DNA of 64,000 nucleotides, from contig BLAL01000228.1 in assembly GCA_015698045.1 (NCBI GenBank), forward strand, positions 56,001-120,000. Direction: 5' to 3'. Shown here in pieces: positions 45,619-57,539 of the stretch. A program made the position numbers and the translations under genes. The notes below the pieces were generated by a model, which saw nothing but the letters and a program-made list of their open reading frames with translations, was not told the DNA's origin and did not search any database. This DNA is from Rhizophagus clarus. Taxonomy: Eukaryota > Glomeromycota > Glomeromycetes > Glomerales > Glomeraceae. Positions within the stretch are counted from its first letter, which is position 1. Each line of letters begins with the position of its first letter.

Positions 45619-46646
45619 ATGGTAGGACTTGATAATAGTTATGCGCGAATGTGTCGTTTCGATCAAACTACAAATAACACATATTGTGCATGCGACTTTA
45701 GAATAAACATTCATCGTTGTGATCATAATGAACTTTTTTTAAACGCTAGTTGGATAACACTTGTATTGACCTTATTCAATGCAACATTCGGAGCAGTGTT
45801 TTTATATTATTTAGTCAAAATAAAAGGTCAGCCTTTCTTTCTCAATTCTACAAGAGAAAGAGGTATCTTAAGGCCCAGACCATTACACTCATTTCATTTG
45901 CTAGTTTTTACTTATAATATAGGTAAAATACATTAACTTTATCGCGTGATGTAATTAAATATTAATTATTATTTACACTGTTTTCTACTAGCATTGGCAT
46001 TTAATATGATATGTTTGATTACAGAATCATATCCTCGCGTTATATGGGCAGAATGTAAGTCTTTTAATTCTTTAAATACAATGTGTGTTTATAATTCTCA
46101 ATAATTAATTTATATAATATTAATATAGTGGGTAATTATTTACCACATGGAATATGCGGTTCGCTTGGAATTTTCAGTGTGTTAAGTCTGGGTAAGTTAT
46201 GATTAATAATAAAATTTTTTATTCTCTTTCAAAATTTTTAATCCTAAAATTCCCAATTTTTTGATTAGTTTATTCAACTCCTTCCGTTGATTCTAAATCA
46301 GAAGATTCTTTAATATTGAATAAAAATTATTTAGATTTCATTGGAATTCTTTTTATTATTCATCCATATATTACATTTATTCCATTAGTGGTATTATCTG
46401 GATATTATTCTGATATCAACGATTTTGATAATGCAATACGTTATTTTAAAGCACATTATATATGTTGGATAGTTTTTGCCATTCTTTACATCATTTTATT
46501 ATCTTACCTTTATTATAAACTTATTAACGTGATTAATTGTCAAATTAAAAATATTGAGAATAATTATGATGACGTTAATTCTATGAATTCTGATATCAAT
46601 GCCTGGAAAAAGGCCAAAAGAAATGTAAGTATTATATTAAATGTGA

Positions 46647-46677
<31 letters not shown>

Positions 46678-47097
46678 TTAACGCGATTTAACCAAACTCA
46701 ACTTTTTTTTTTTTTAGATAAACAGTTCATTATTATCTATGATAGGAGGAGTATTTTTTCAAACCATTCTTTCAGCAACATTTGCAGTTTCTTATAAAGA
46801 GTTGACCATATTTATTGATGGATTAAATTTCTTTTATTATCTATGTTGGTATGTAATTACTCCGTGTAATGGATTTATTAGTGAAATTGTATTTTTATAC
46901 AAGTAAGTCTTGTTTAATATTTACTTTCATTTTAAATAATTTTGATTTTAAATTAAATTTAAATTATTTATTTCTTTTTTATTATTTATTATTGTAGTAC
47001 TTTTTCACCAGAAAAGAAGCCAAAATGGCTGCTCACATTAAAAAGTAATTCTCAACAAATTCAAAGTCAAACTAACATTGATAATAGTATTATTTGA
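45619..47097 (+). CDS. Seven-transmembrane protein, intact, six exons
   Basis: Exons 45619-45922, 45992-46054, 46129-46191, 46269-46624, 46718-46902 and 46998-47097 join in frame with GT..AG introns. Segment order: a short extracellular Cys-rich N-terminus (MCRFDQTTNNTYCACDF); TM1 ASWITLVLTLFNATFGAVFL; TM2 spanning the first splice (LLVFTYNIALAFNMICLI); TM3 HGICGSLGIFSVLSLVYS; TM4 FIGILFIIHPYITFIPLVVL; TM5 HYICWIVFAILYIILLSYL; TM6 LLSMIGGVFFQTILSATF; TM7 YYLCWYVITPCNGFISEI. A polar tail ends in QTNIDNSII. The topology is receptor-like, and similar unnamed 7-TM proteins are numerous in Rhizophagus, but no GPCR motif is diagnostic. Intron 4 carries a T13-A18 homopolymer junction. Confidence 0.8.
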
Positions 47098-47572
47098 TGC
47101 CGGTGATGCTCCTCTATAATTGCATCATCATGTAGAGCTAATTACGTTAAAAAATTATAATAAAAATTGTGATTATATCCTTAAATCACGTGATATAAAT
47201 CAGAAAACCCGACCATTCGTATCACCTTGCGTAGAATTGTAATGGTCCTTCGTTACACTTCGTACTACTCTATTCAACGTAACATAATTTATTAATCAGG
47301 ACAAATTTTTCCGATTTAAAGTTGATCCTCCATATAAAAAAAAAATTTTTTAACGGATCATCACGTGATAAATACAACTGATATTTCAAGGACGTTCTAT
47401 AAATTACCCACACCCAAATGCCATTGTAATTATAATAATTAAACTTTCGTCATGATTGCAATAGTAAATCGTTAAAAATAAAGTACTATATATGCAAATA
47501 TATTCAAAAATTAATATAAACTCATAGCATCCATTAATTATAAAATTATACGAATGTAAAATTTATTATAAT
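47098..47572. promoter_or_regulatory. Convergent intergenic region with two TCACGTGA palindromes
   Basis: Perfect TCACGTGA at 47186-47193 and 47361-47368, the classic bHLH/CBF1-type site, although the flanking genes converge here. Also carries GTCCTTCGTTACACTTCG (about 47245), repeated near 56290. Confidence 0.35.
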
Positions 47573-49155
47573 TTATGATCCTGATTTTTTGTTGGTATCT
47601 TTGATTGTATATTTTCCGTACTATAGTACCAAAAAGAAAGATTTAGTCAAAAATATTTACAAAGAAAAAAAAAAAAAATTGGATTCGAACGTCACGTACA
47701 TTTTTCTCTGGGTCATAAACTTCCCAGCGACTAGCGGGAAAAATATGCTTATTCTTTTCATACCAATTTCTTTCAACTACCTTACCCGCATGAGACTAAT
47801 TTCATAAAATAAAGTTACCAAATGTTATTCATAAAATATGAAAAATCAGTACTTCTTACCTCGTCCTTTTCCACAGTAGCATCATGTGTTAATCGAACAT
47901 CATCGTGTACATCGAAATTAAATAAGGGGCCTGATTTGCCTCTTGCCTTATTTATGATAAAATCATAAAATGTGTAATGCTAAAAAAAAAAAAAATAATT
48001 AATCAACAAAACTTATTAAAGATTTAAAACAAATTGATATGGTTGAAGTCTTACATGTGGAATAATCAGATCTTCCTTTACATAAATTAAATTGTCTACA
48101 CTAACACCACGTAATTCATGAAACTGTTGCCTACATTTCTCCAGAAAAGTTGCGATTGAATCTCCTTTCTTACATGAGACAGTCTTACGATGACCGGTAC
48201 CATCCCAATAAGAATAAGTGACACTTATTTTCTCGTCTATTTAAAAATATCCATCTTAAATAAAATGTGATATTTCCACAAATTTGAAAACATGACTAAA
48301 AAGAAACATACTCTTTATTTCTTCTTGTTTTTGCAACCATTCTAATCGCAACTGTTCCCTTTCCTTTCTTTCCTCTTCTTCTCTATCTCTATCAGGTAAG
48401 AAAGATGTATCAACATTAGGATTTTTACCAAGTTTAGGTTTCTTTTTTGATGGCTGAGAGATTACTGTACAATTTAATAACGAAAATTAATAATATTTAC
48501 AAAATAAATTTCAAATATACAAATTCCATACCATCATTATTCTCTCCATCTCCATTATCTGCTATTAATTTTGAATTTTCGTTTTTGGTTTCTATATCCC
48601 CGCCCTCTTGTTCCTCATCACCATCTTCAACATCAAATGATAATTTGACTTTTTCCGTTTTCTTACGCTTTTTCTTAAACTTGTCATATCTATGATTTAA
48701 TCAAGCGGTTAGTTAAACTTAAAAAAAAAGATTTGTATTAGATAACTTACTTTAACTCTGCCGTTCTTGCTGCTTCCCGTTCCTTTTGAACTTGTATTTC
48801 TTGTCTGATTTTCTGAAAATCTTCAAGTTTGACCAAACCAATTGTCTCTTTTTTTAACGAATCTTCAACATCTTCGTATTGCGTAACGAATTTACTGTTT
48901 GTTATATTAACTTGATTATCCTTTTTAAGTAATTAAATTGTAAATTATTAAACGATTAGAAATATTTCCTACATTTTTTTTTTCTTAATATGTTCAACCA
49001 AACTTAAATCAGTTAAAAAATAACTACAAAAAGAACTTACTCACTTTAGTGATCTTCTCCCGCTGTTTTTCGAATTCACTCATCATCTTCGCTCGTTGTT
49101 TCTCTAACATTGCTTGCCTTTGGCCTTCCGACGATGCACCTTTGTATTCCGCCAT
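47573..49155 (-). CDS. FAM50/XAP5 family nuclear protein, intact, eight exons
   Basis: Exons on the minus strand: 49155-49045, 48920-48751, 48689-48532, 48464-48312, 48236-48055, 47979-47860, 47795-47700 and 47620-47573, giving 345 residues, close to human FAM50A. The N-terminus [20 protein letters not shown] is the family signature. [12 protein letters not shown], an acidic lysine-rich linker, [19 protein letters not shown] and the XAP5 core follow ([81 protein letters not shown]). The last exon begins YGKYTIK, matching the conserved end; reading through its intron would wrongly add a phenylalanine run. FAM50/XAP5 proteins are nuclear and linked to spliceosome function and transcription. Confidence 0.93.
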
Positions 49156-49467
49156 GTTTATCTTTATTTTACAGTTGCTATCTAATGAAAACTGAGGGAA
49201 AGTTTTAAAAAAAAGGAGCTTAAAGCCTTAAATATTATCATCATGTATTACATTCAGATATCATGTGATAACATCCATCACATGACCACATTTATAAGTC
49301 ACGTGGATGAAAATTTTAATATAATTACTTTACTAAAAATGACTAACTGCTTAGGGGTTTTTTTTTTTGTTAAGTCATTACAAGATTTAATCATGAAAAT
49401 AATTAAAAAATACATCTTTTTTTTTTTTTTTTTCTCCTAACAAACTTTTTTTTTTCTTTCCTTAAAC
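49156..49467. promoter_or_regulatory. Short bidirectional promoter between FAM50/XAP5 and the sacsin-like/BTB gene
   Basis: 312 bp separate two divergent start codons. It contains TCACGTGG (CACGTG at 49300-49305), ATCATGTGATA (49260) and ATCACATGACC (49278), a cluster of CANNTG-type sites, plus T-runs just before the 49468 start. Confidence 0.5.
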
Positions 49468-52400
49468 ATGACACACTCAGAAAAAAACAATAATATATCT
49501 TCTCAAGATTTTGTAAATGATAATAATCAAATGATATTGTTAATCGAAAATAAAAGTGACTTTTGGCTTGGAGATATCTTAATGGAGTACGATGTTAAAG
49601 TAGTTTTTGATCTTCACGATATAAATGTAGATCATAAACATCTTGTTAAACTCGTAACTCCAAAACTTGTGCGTGATGTTTTACGTTACAAAAAACTTTG
49701 TATTGATTGTATTAAAGGGACTTCATCTTCATTTAACCGTAAAGAAATTATTTTCCAATTGCTGCGCTTTGTCCTTAAGGATAAAGCTTATGATGACCTT
49801 ACGGGGGTACCTCTTGTACCAATTTTAAATGATTCACATGCAGCCTTTGGTGATAAGAAATATTACCTCACCAAACAATCGGAACGAAAGTTGTTCCCAA
49901 AATATGGTCCTAATGTATTTATTGACGATATTACGGATCAGGATGTAAGGGAGATATTTTTAAGAGAGGATTTTCAAAAAGCTAATAATATCGGATTACT
50001 TAATCTATATGATTTTAGTAAGATTCTGAAACATGAATTGCCTAAGCAACCAAGTCTAGATTGGAACCCCAAGTCTTCATCTACTCCTAACAGATATTGG
50101 CTTAATGCAATTTGGGACCATATCTTGGATTTCGATTGTAATTTGTATTTATTTGAGAAATATCCTCTTCTTCCTATTAATAAACCCGCTCATCCTGGAA
50201 TCGTTTCTGAACAACTTGTTGCATTAACCTCTTCAAATCCATTAATTCGGCATCCTCTTAACTTTAATCATGAACCTATGGTTTTAATTCTTGAAAAACT
50301 TGGTGTTCACTTTACAGACTTTCGTAAATCTGAACAATTAAAACCATATATTTTTGATTGGAATCCACAAAATGTGCTACGAATTGTTGAAATCCTGCGA
50401 AAGTCTAAGGATACGCCAATGGAAAAATTTCTTGATCTTTTGGATTTAAATGATAGAGAATCATTCAGGAGATTTATAATTGATAATTGGTTTGAATTTA
50501 TATATGCACATGCACAAGGACGTGGTAATGTTTGAATTTTATATTATGTATATATTCGTTAAAAAAGTTAATAATGTTAATTTTGTTTCAAATGCAGGAA
50601 AAGTGAAAAATGAATTTTATAATATAATACGATTATTACCAATTTGGCCTACTCATTCTAGAGATAAAACTTACATGTCTCCTAAAAACGGATGTTTACT
50701 TCCTCAGGGTCTCGTGTTTTACTCTCCTCAAAAAATTGATAGTAATTATTTTGATATCGAATCAGAAAATGAGTGGTTAATTTTGAATAAATTGGGCGTC
50801 CCCGTTATAAGATTCAATTCTTATCTTACTAGCGTGTTCTATCACATTAATAGTGTTAATCCGTCAGATCCGGATTATATGAAGTTCATATGTAGTTTAT
50901 TAAGTCTTCCATTAAGTATGATTCCTGAATCGCTTGAACACTTTAATTTTATTCCAAATGAGAATTATACAAAGTTGATGAAAGCTAAAGAATTATATGA
51001 TCCCTGTGAAGAACTTTTTAGAGAAGTATTCGTAGGGTCTGATCAATTTCTTCCACCGGAACTTAGAAGTGGATGGGTTTTAGATGGTCTCATAAGATTA
51101 GGACTTAATTGTGCAACGGATAGTGAATCATTTATTCGTGTTGCAGAAGAAATTGAAAATTTATCAAGAATGCCTACACCTCCAGAGAATTTACGGGAAC
51201 GGGCAAAAGTAGTAGTACACTATTTTTATTATCATGCAATTGAATTAAATTTATCCAGTGAAGCTTGGGAAAAACTTTCAAAGATCAAATTTGTTCCTTC
51301 AAAACCTGTTACTCCTCCTTTCCTTGAAACAGCATATTCAAAGGTTCCTGAATTATATGATTTTAATTCACTTTGTCCACCTAAATATCGAAATATTTGT
51401 TGGACTCAATGTCCAATTTATGATGATGATGTTTTGCCAAATTCGAGTATTTACAGTTTATTTCCTGAAATGAATGAAATTGAAACTCAAATTGTTATAA
51501 ATCATCTTTACGCGATTATAAGGAATATTGTAAGAGATGATCTATCAGAGTGGAAAAATACCAAAATGATAGAATTACTTCGTACAGTGCTTTTTCAAAT
51601 ATATAAACATTTGAACGAAGTTCCGTATAAAGAATTAAAATCATATTTAAAGATAAAATTGAAGGTCGACCCCAAAATCTTTCTCAATGGAGAAGATCCT
51701 TTCAATCCCTACAATTGGGTTTCTGGGAAGCAGTTGATATTGAATATTGATGAGGATATCAATTCAGGAAATAGAGCAGTATGTGCCCATCTAACAAAAT
51801 ATAAGAGATTACTTCGTATTTGTGGAGCAGAGGAAATGAAAAGTCCATGTGTGAATATACAAATTCCTGATGAATATTCACAACGAGATAAAATTGCAGA
51901 ATCATTTGCCAGATTTTTAGATGAAAAATCTAATTTAGTAAATAAGAGGCTGCAACAAGGTCATGAACGAAGTGGAATACAAAATTTTCATGATATTTTC
52001 TTTAACGTTCATGGAGAAACAATTGGCTCTAATCGTTATGTATTAGCAGCTTCAGCCAATTATTTTGAAAAAATGTTTACCGCGGGAACAATGGAATCTA
52101 ACCCGTCGAAACCAGTCTATGTCAATATAGACGACATAAAGCCCGAATCATTTCGTATTATGTTGAAATGGTTGTATGGTAGAAGACTTGATGATGCTCT
52201 ATCAGAGATCAAGATACCACAGACGACCGATGAAATTTCCTTTTATTTGGAAATCTATATTGATTTACTTAATGCTTGTGAAAAGTATGACCTTCAAGAA
52301 CTTAAAAGACTTATTGAACACAAAATTGTTAAAAGCGATTTAATTAGGGCTCAAAATGTTCTTGAAGTTAAGAAATGGGCTGAAAAATATAATGCCATGC

Positions 52401-52609
52401 AACTCTTTTCATATTGTAAGGATTATAAAAAAGAAAATTTAACTCTTTTAATCAGGCATCGTTGTGCAGATTTACTCGATTTAGATGAGGACGAATTATC
52501 AGAAGAATTTGATGATTATGAAGACGAGTTTGACAACTTAGAAAGTTGTGAAGAAGAAATTTGGGATTGTAAAATCGACACGGAATTCGAAAAGTATAGT
52601 GGTTGGTGA
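49468..52609 (+). CDS. Sacsin-like region plus C-terminal BTB protein, intact, 1022 residues
   Basis: Two exons (49468-50524 and 50598-52609) join in phase as RG|KVKNEFY. The N-terminal 700 or so residues show patterns like the repeats of sacsin and related very large proteins: KDKAYDDLTGVPLVPILNDS, LLNLYDFSKILKHELPKQ, IIRLLPIWPTH, LPQGLVFYSPQKID and ENEWLILNKLGVPVI. A BTB/POZ domain follows at about residues 815-930 (FHDIFFNVHGETIGSNRYVL, SANYFEKMFTAG, VNIDDIKPESFRIMLKWLYG), then a BACK-like helix region and a strongly acidic tail. The HSP90-type ATPase found at the start of sacsin is absent, and the nearby divergent gene leaves no room for it. Likely a Cul3-adaptor-like protein with a chaperone-derived substrate region. 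The sacsin assignment is by pattern. Confidence 0.75.
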
Positions 52610-53040
52610 AGAATGAATTGGTTTAGTGATATATTTTGGTATAGTATTAGATTTAGAATTGATTTATTATTAGTATTAATACGTTTTTATTGTTGTTATA
52701 TATACGTATGATCTCTTTTTTTTTGCATTTCACTGTTGATCGAAATTCTTGCTGTGTACTTCTTTGTATAGTTTAACTTTTCCTTCATCCTGTACATTAT
52801 TAGTAGACCAACATAAACCTAGAAGAATAAATCAAAAGGTTGAAATTGTATAAAATTGTAAAAAAAAACATAGAATTGCTGTATTAACACAAATTGAAAA
52901 ATTAATTATAATACATATTCCCTCAAAATAAGGGTTCCTCAGAAATCAAAAATTTTTTAATGTTTGATTTAAAAAAATTCAACATTGATAAAGATAATAA
53001 AAAGAATAAATGAATAAAGTAAAAAATTTTCATATCCCAA

Positions 53041-53072
<32 letters not shown>

Positions 53073-53093
53073 AATTCTCTCTCATCTAATAAA
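52610..53093. other. Convergent 3' intergenic region
   Basis: AT-rich 3' flanks of two converging genes. A T16-A15 junction at 53041-53071 could act as a hairpin or a poly-A region for either transcript. Confidence 0.45.
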
Positions 53094-55506
53094 TTAAAAA
53101 AAAGGACCATAAAAAACCATTAAAAGATACTTAATAATAACATTTGATCTAGTTGTAACTCTTGAGTTTTGAATTTGTGTAGTCCCATCTTTAAAATCAA
53201 TAGATTCTCGAAGATTAGTGTATCTGAAATGAATTGGTTCATTAGGATTTATCGGTTTAATATCATATTTAGGGACGACATCTTCAATACGACCATCTAA
53301 ATAAGGTTTGATAATTCGTTGATCATGAATATAATTTACGAGACAAACGTCTAAATCTTCTAACGGAATCACATCAGTAATTGGATATGGAATTAATCTA
53401 AAATAGAATAGAATTTATAAAATTAAATTTACAGAATATGCATAATATACTGTATAGATGAAAATAAAAATTTGATAACTACCCATCACCAGTATTTGTA
53501 ATAAAATCAATGGTCACGATTTTATATATCTCATTCGAATCAATAAGTTCAAATAGTCCAGTTTTTGGATTTCTAATTGTAATACTTGTAATTCTATTAT
53601 AAATTAATTTACTTGAATCATATTTAAATCTAATTCCAGAAACTTGAACAAAACTAGTAACGGCCTTTTTTGATATTTTATTTTTGTATCTACCAACAGC
53701 ACTTTCTAACATATCCGTAATATTTTGTCCAGTCATATCAATTTCAACTAGAAAATTTTTAAATGGAAGGATAGTATTGACATCCGCTAAAGTAATATTT
53801 CCTTTTAATATACCAGATCTAATTCCACCCGAATTTATTATGGCTGCATTACTTTCATTTCTCGTTACTAACATTGCATCAGCTACTAAATTTCCCATAG
53901 AACATTCTTCTTGTTGACAAGTAACTTGATCAAAATCACCATCTGATACTCCTATAACTTTTTTAATATAATTATCGAACGGTGCGCGCCATTTTTCTAC
54001 GAGATCTTGAACATTGGGATCTTGAGCAATTGATTGATCAACTAAAATCGGTTCTCCTTTATAATTTACAATTCTTCCATTGTTATCGAGAGAAATATCA
54101 AGATGACCAATATATTTTCCAGACCAGAAAGCCTAAAATGAATCAAATAAATTACTTCTTTTCTAAAATAAAAGGAAACATTCCAATTATAATAATTAAC
54201 GCCTTTAAAAGCAACATACTTGAACGATTAAAGCATCCTCTCCTTTAGCATTCTTTATGACAGTGGGATATGGTCCTCCATAACCTGGCAAAGTTGAATC
54301 ATTTGCTAAAAGTGTATGACTATGACCACCAACATGAACAGCGATACCATAAGTACTAGCAGCAAGTTCTTTATCAGGTCCATAACCATTATGAGAAAGA
54401 GTCAAAATTCGTTTAATTCCTTTAGAGTGAAGTTCGTCAACATAATTTTGAACGATTGGAATAGGATTATTGAAGGATATAGTAGGACCACTATTTGAAA
54501 TTCCTCCCGTTGTCTAATTTGAAGAAAAGAATTAGTTTCGAATTTCAAATTTGCGGTATAAAATATATCTGGTTAAACTATTAAATATACCGATACTAAC
54601 TTCAGTAATGTATCCTATAACAGCGAGATCATATTCTTCAAAGATATGATATGGTTTTATGTATTTACCAATAGTGGGATTCAAAGTTGTGTTGATATTA
54701 GCACATACAATTGGCATAGTCAACCGTGAAAAATGATCCGTGAGCATTTCTGGACCATAATCAAATTCATGATTTCCAATAGCCTGAAATAAGAAGAAAT
54801 TAAATTAAATACAATACACATACATAAAACGTGAATAAGAATTTAAGATGATGCTTACTGTAATATTATATTCGAGTAAATTCTATCATTTCATAATAAG
54901 TGTGAGTGAGTAGAGATTTTAAGTTATAGTGAGTGTATCATGAATGATTACATATTTTGTAATTTACTCACCAAAACCTTGGAACTCAACTCTCCCTGAA
55001 TAGAGAATAAAAAGGAAGAAGAGGAAAAAAGTATTAATACACACAAAAAAAAAAAAAAAAAAAAAAAAAAATTTAAGGTTAAACTTACATCATAATATGT
55101 GAAAAACAAAGTTCCTATTTATGTACATATATATATAAAGAAGAAAGATCATTAATTTCGAAACAACACCCAATAAAATTTACCATTTCTCACCTTGAAA
55201 TTGATCACCTCCATCTAACAATAATGTATTTTTATTTTCATTTCTTAACTTGTCAATAATCGTTTTATGTCTAGCAGTACCACCATAACATTTTTTCTTA
55301 TCAAATTGTTCTTTAGTACAATCAGTAGCAGCAGAATTTATTTGATCATAACGAGAATGTACATCATTTGTATGAATAATTGTTAAATTGAACAATTCAT
55401 CTTCTTCATTGAATGGAATTGGAAGAAATACATAATAAAATGTAGTAGAGAGGAATGAAACGAATAATGTGTTTAATACAAGGATTATCACAAATAATTT
55501 ATCCAT
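53094..55506 (-). CDS. 5'-nucleotidase (CD73/UshA-type metallophosphatase), intact, eight exons
   Basis: Exons: 55506-55194, 55114-55089, 54995-54972, 54882-54859, 54783-54601, 54513-54220, 54132-53483 and 53397-53094, 605 residues. An N-terminal signal anchor (FVIILVLNTLFVSFLSTTFY) is followed by the metallophosphatase motifs IIHTNDVHSRYD, LLLDGGDQFQG, IGNHEFDYG, LSHNGYGPD and VGGHSHTLL, then the C-terminal nucleotidase domain (MGNLVADAML, INSGGIRSGI, FVQVSGIRFKYD, IYKIVTIDFITNTGDG). It hydrolyses nucleoside 5'-monophosphates at the cell surface or in the secretory path, serving purine and phosphate salvage. Three consecutive microexons of 26, 24 and 24 nt encode the GTLFFTYYD to NLLEYNIT segment. 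The C-terminus is mildly hydrophobic, so a lipid anchor is possible but not proven. Confidence 0.93.
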
Positions 55507-56974
55507 TATTTCATAAAAATTGATAGAAGTGAATTATTAATACCTGAATAATTATAATAATTATGAGAGTAAAAAAAAACCCCCTTCTTGTGTGAATTTT
55601 TTTTTTTACACGATTTCAATATTGTGCAAAGATCAAAAAAATGAGCACAAACCGCCAAATTTTAAATTAGTACATTTTTATATATCATCCTCAAATGGTT
55701 AGGATAAAATTGGCGTATTTAAACATTTTACCCAGGAAAAATTATTAAAAGTTATGGTTAGTATTTAATATAAAACACGTGCGGTGAACATATTAGATGA
55801 AAAAAGGGCTACACAGACTCGTGTCACACTGCATTATCGTATCTCGTTATAGAGTAATCTCTAATTCAATAAACTTCAGATCATTAGATGCCATGACATC
55901 ATAGATATACTCGTAAAATGGTAATAAAATTACTTTCTATACAAATTATAAAACACGCTTTCATAGTTAGTGTATTGGAGAAAATTTAAAGAAAGTTATG
56001 AATACTTTAAGGGAGGAATAAAGTAATAATACATTCATATAAAAGGCAGAATCAAGTTAGAAGACAACGGATCGGATCAAAAACGTTTAAATTTAATATG
56101 TATATTGAAAATATAAATAATGACATGTTCAAATAATCAGTCATACTTTTATAAATTATACCAGGAAAACGGAAGCCGTTATTAAGTCCGAAGTAAAATA
56201 GAACATAGTTCAGTTCCTGGGATGAGCGGAACAACTAAGAATTATCCGGACATCCGGACATGACGTCATCAAGCGCAGAAGTATATATAGTCCTTCGTTA
56301 CACTTCGGACTAATTACACTTCGGACTAATTATCCAAAAGTCAAACACTTAACAGCAAAAAACATTATATAAAAATTTTATGAAATGATTCATCCTAGGA
56401 ACAGTAATGGTACATGATTGTACCTGTGCCTTAAAACTAAACTCGTAGTACAACTTCTGGACTCGGTAAATAAGTTAGTGTACTGATGCGTCAGTAAAAT
56501 AAACTGTCGCATTTTCCGGTGCTCCTTGAAGGGTTTCAAGCCTAAGGTCTAAACTGGCATTTATTGCTAATCTGTAAATTGTGTTGTTTAAGTAGGAAAA
56601 GGATCCTACGAAAGTCATTTTAGGTTTATATCATATTGTTAAATATTAGGTTTATTTATTATATTATTACATTGAATTATTGGACTTGGTCCATTCCCAA
56701 TACCCAATTCCATTAAAATTTGGACTATTGGACTATAAATTTCGTCCAACAGTTATAAGATTTATAGTCATTTGGATTGGAATTGGACCGCATATCCCAA
56801 AGTCATTGCTGGTATTAATTAATCACATGAGTCGATACTTAGTACGACATTACGATGATTTGTGCTACCTTTTTGACTTTTAAACGTGAACTTGCATTTG
56901 TTATGTTTTAATTCTTATATTTTCATGTTTACTTCGATAAAAAAGCGCGTAAAAATCCATTAAATTTATTGTGG
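55507..56974. other. Gene-free stretch with small repeats
   Basis: No gene supported. At 56290-56330 ACACTTCGGACTAATTA is duplicated in tandem. At 56680-56800 TTGGACT/AGTCCAA-like strings form imperfect inverted repeats, giving a 67-codon ORF that I do not accept. Confidence 0.4.
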
Positions 56975-57425
56975 ATTACATCATCTATCATTTGGATCAG
57001 ATAATGCCTTGTTGAACTCAAATTACAGCAATAAATACAGGCTTTAAAAACGACGTCGATGCATAATGATAATTTGAATATCCATTTTATAATCTCTGAA
57101 CAAATTTGGTTCACTGGTACGTGTTCAGGATCAAAAAGACAGCAAAAAGTGCTGTGAATGATGCTCATCTCGACATTTTGGTACAACATCAATCGCCAAT
57201 GTTTAAGGATGATGGATCGTTAAGATGATGGTGTAGCACAGAATTTTTTCATCAAATTTAATGTTTAAATCACAAGAAGAAATACAGCCAAGTATTCGAA
57301 AGGTCCTTATTAACCTTTTTGTAATGAGTAATTATATAATTTTAAATCTAAATATAGATTATTTTAAATTTATTTGGTTTATTAATGTAATTTCATTTAT
57401 TCTTAATAGGTAAAATGATTAATAA
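56975..57425 (+). repeat. Dispersed repeat, copy 2
   Basis: Same orientation as 40035-40545 and clearly related. Any reading frame is lost here by several indels. Confidence 0.8.
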
Positions 57426-57483
57426 AACTATTATCCCTTTGTGGTCCGTTAATTCAATAATAGTCTTTACCAACGCCTCTTCC

Positions 57484-57536
57484 TGCAAAAAAATTTGGGA
57501 CACTTTCTGGTTAATGCAGTGGTATGAAGTGAATAT
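57484..57536 (-). repeat. Transposon-end-like 50-bp sequence
   Basis: CTCTTCCTGCAAAAAAATTT, GGGACACTTTCTGGTTAATGC is the reverse complement of the string at 40568-40622. Confidence 0.6.
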
Positions 57537-57539
57537 GTT

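Noticed and set aside
47643-47699. FAM50/XAP5 ending in a phenylalanine-rich tail
   Set aside because: That is intron read-through; a GTACGT donor at 47699 and a TATAG acceptor before 47620 give the conserved YGKYTIK end.
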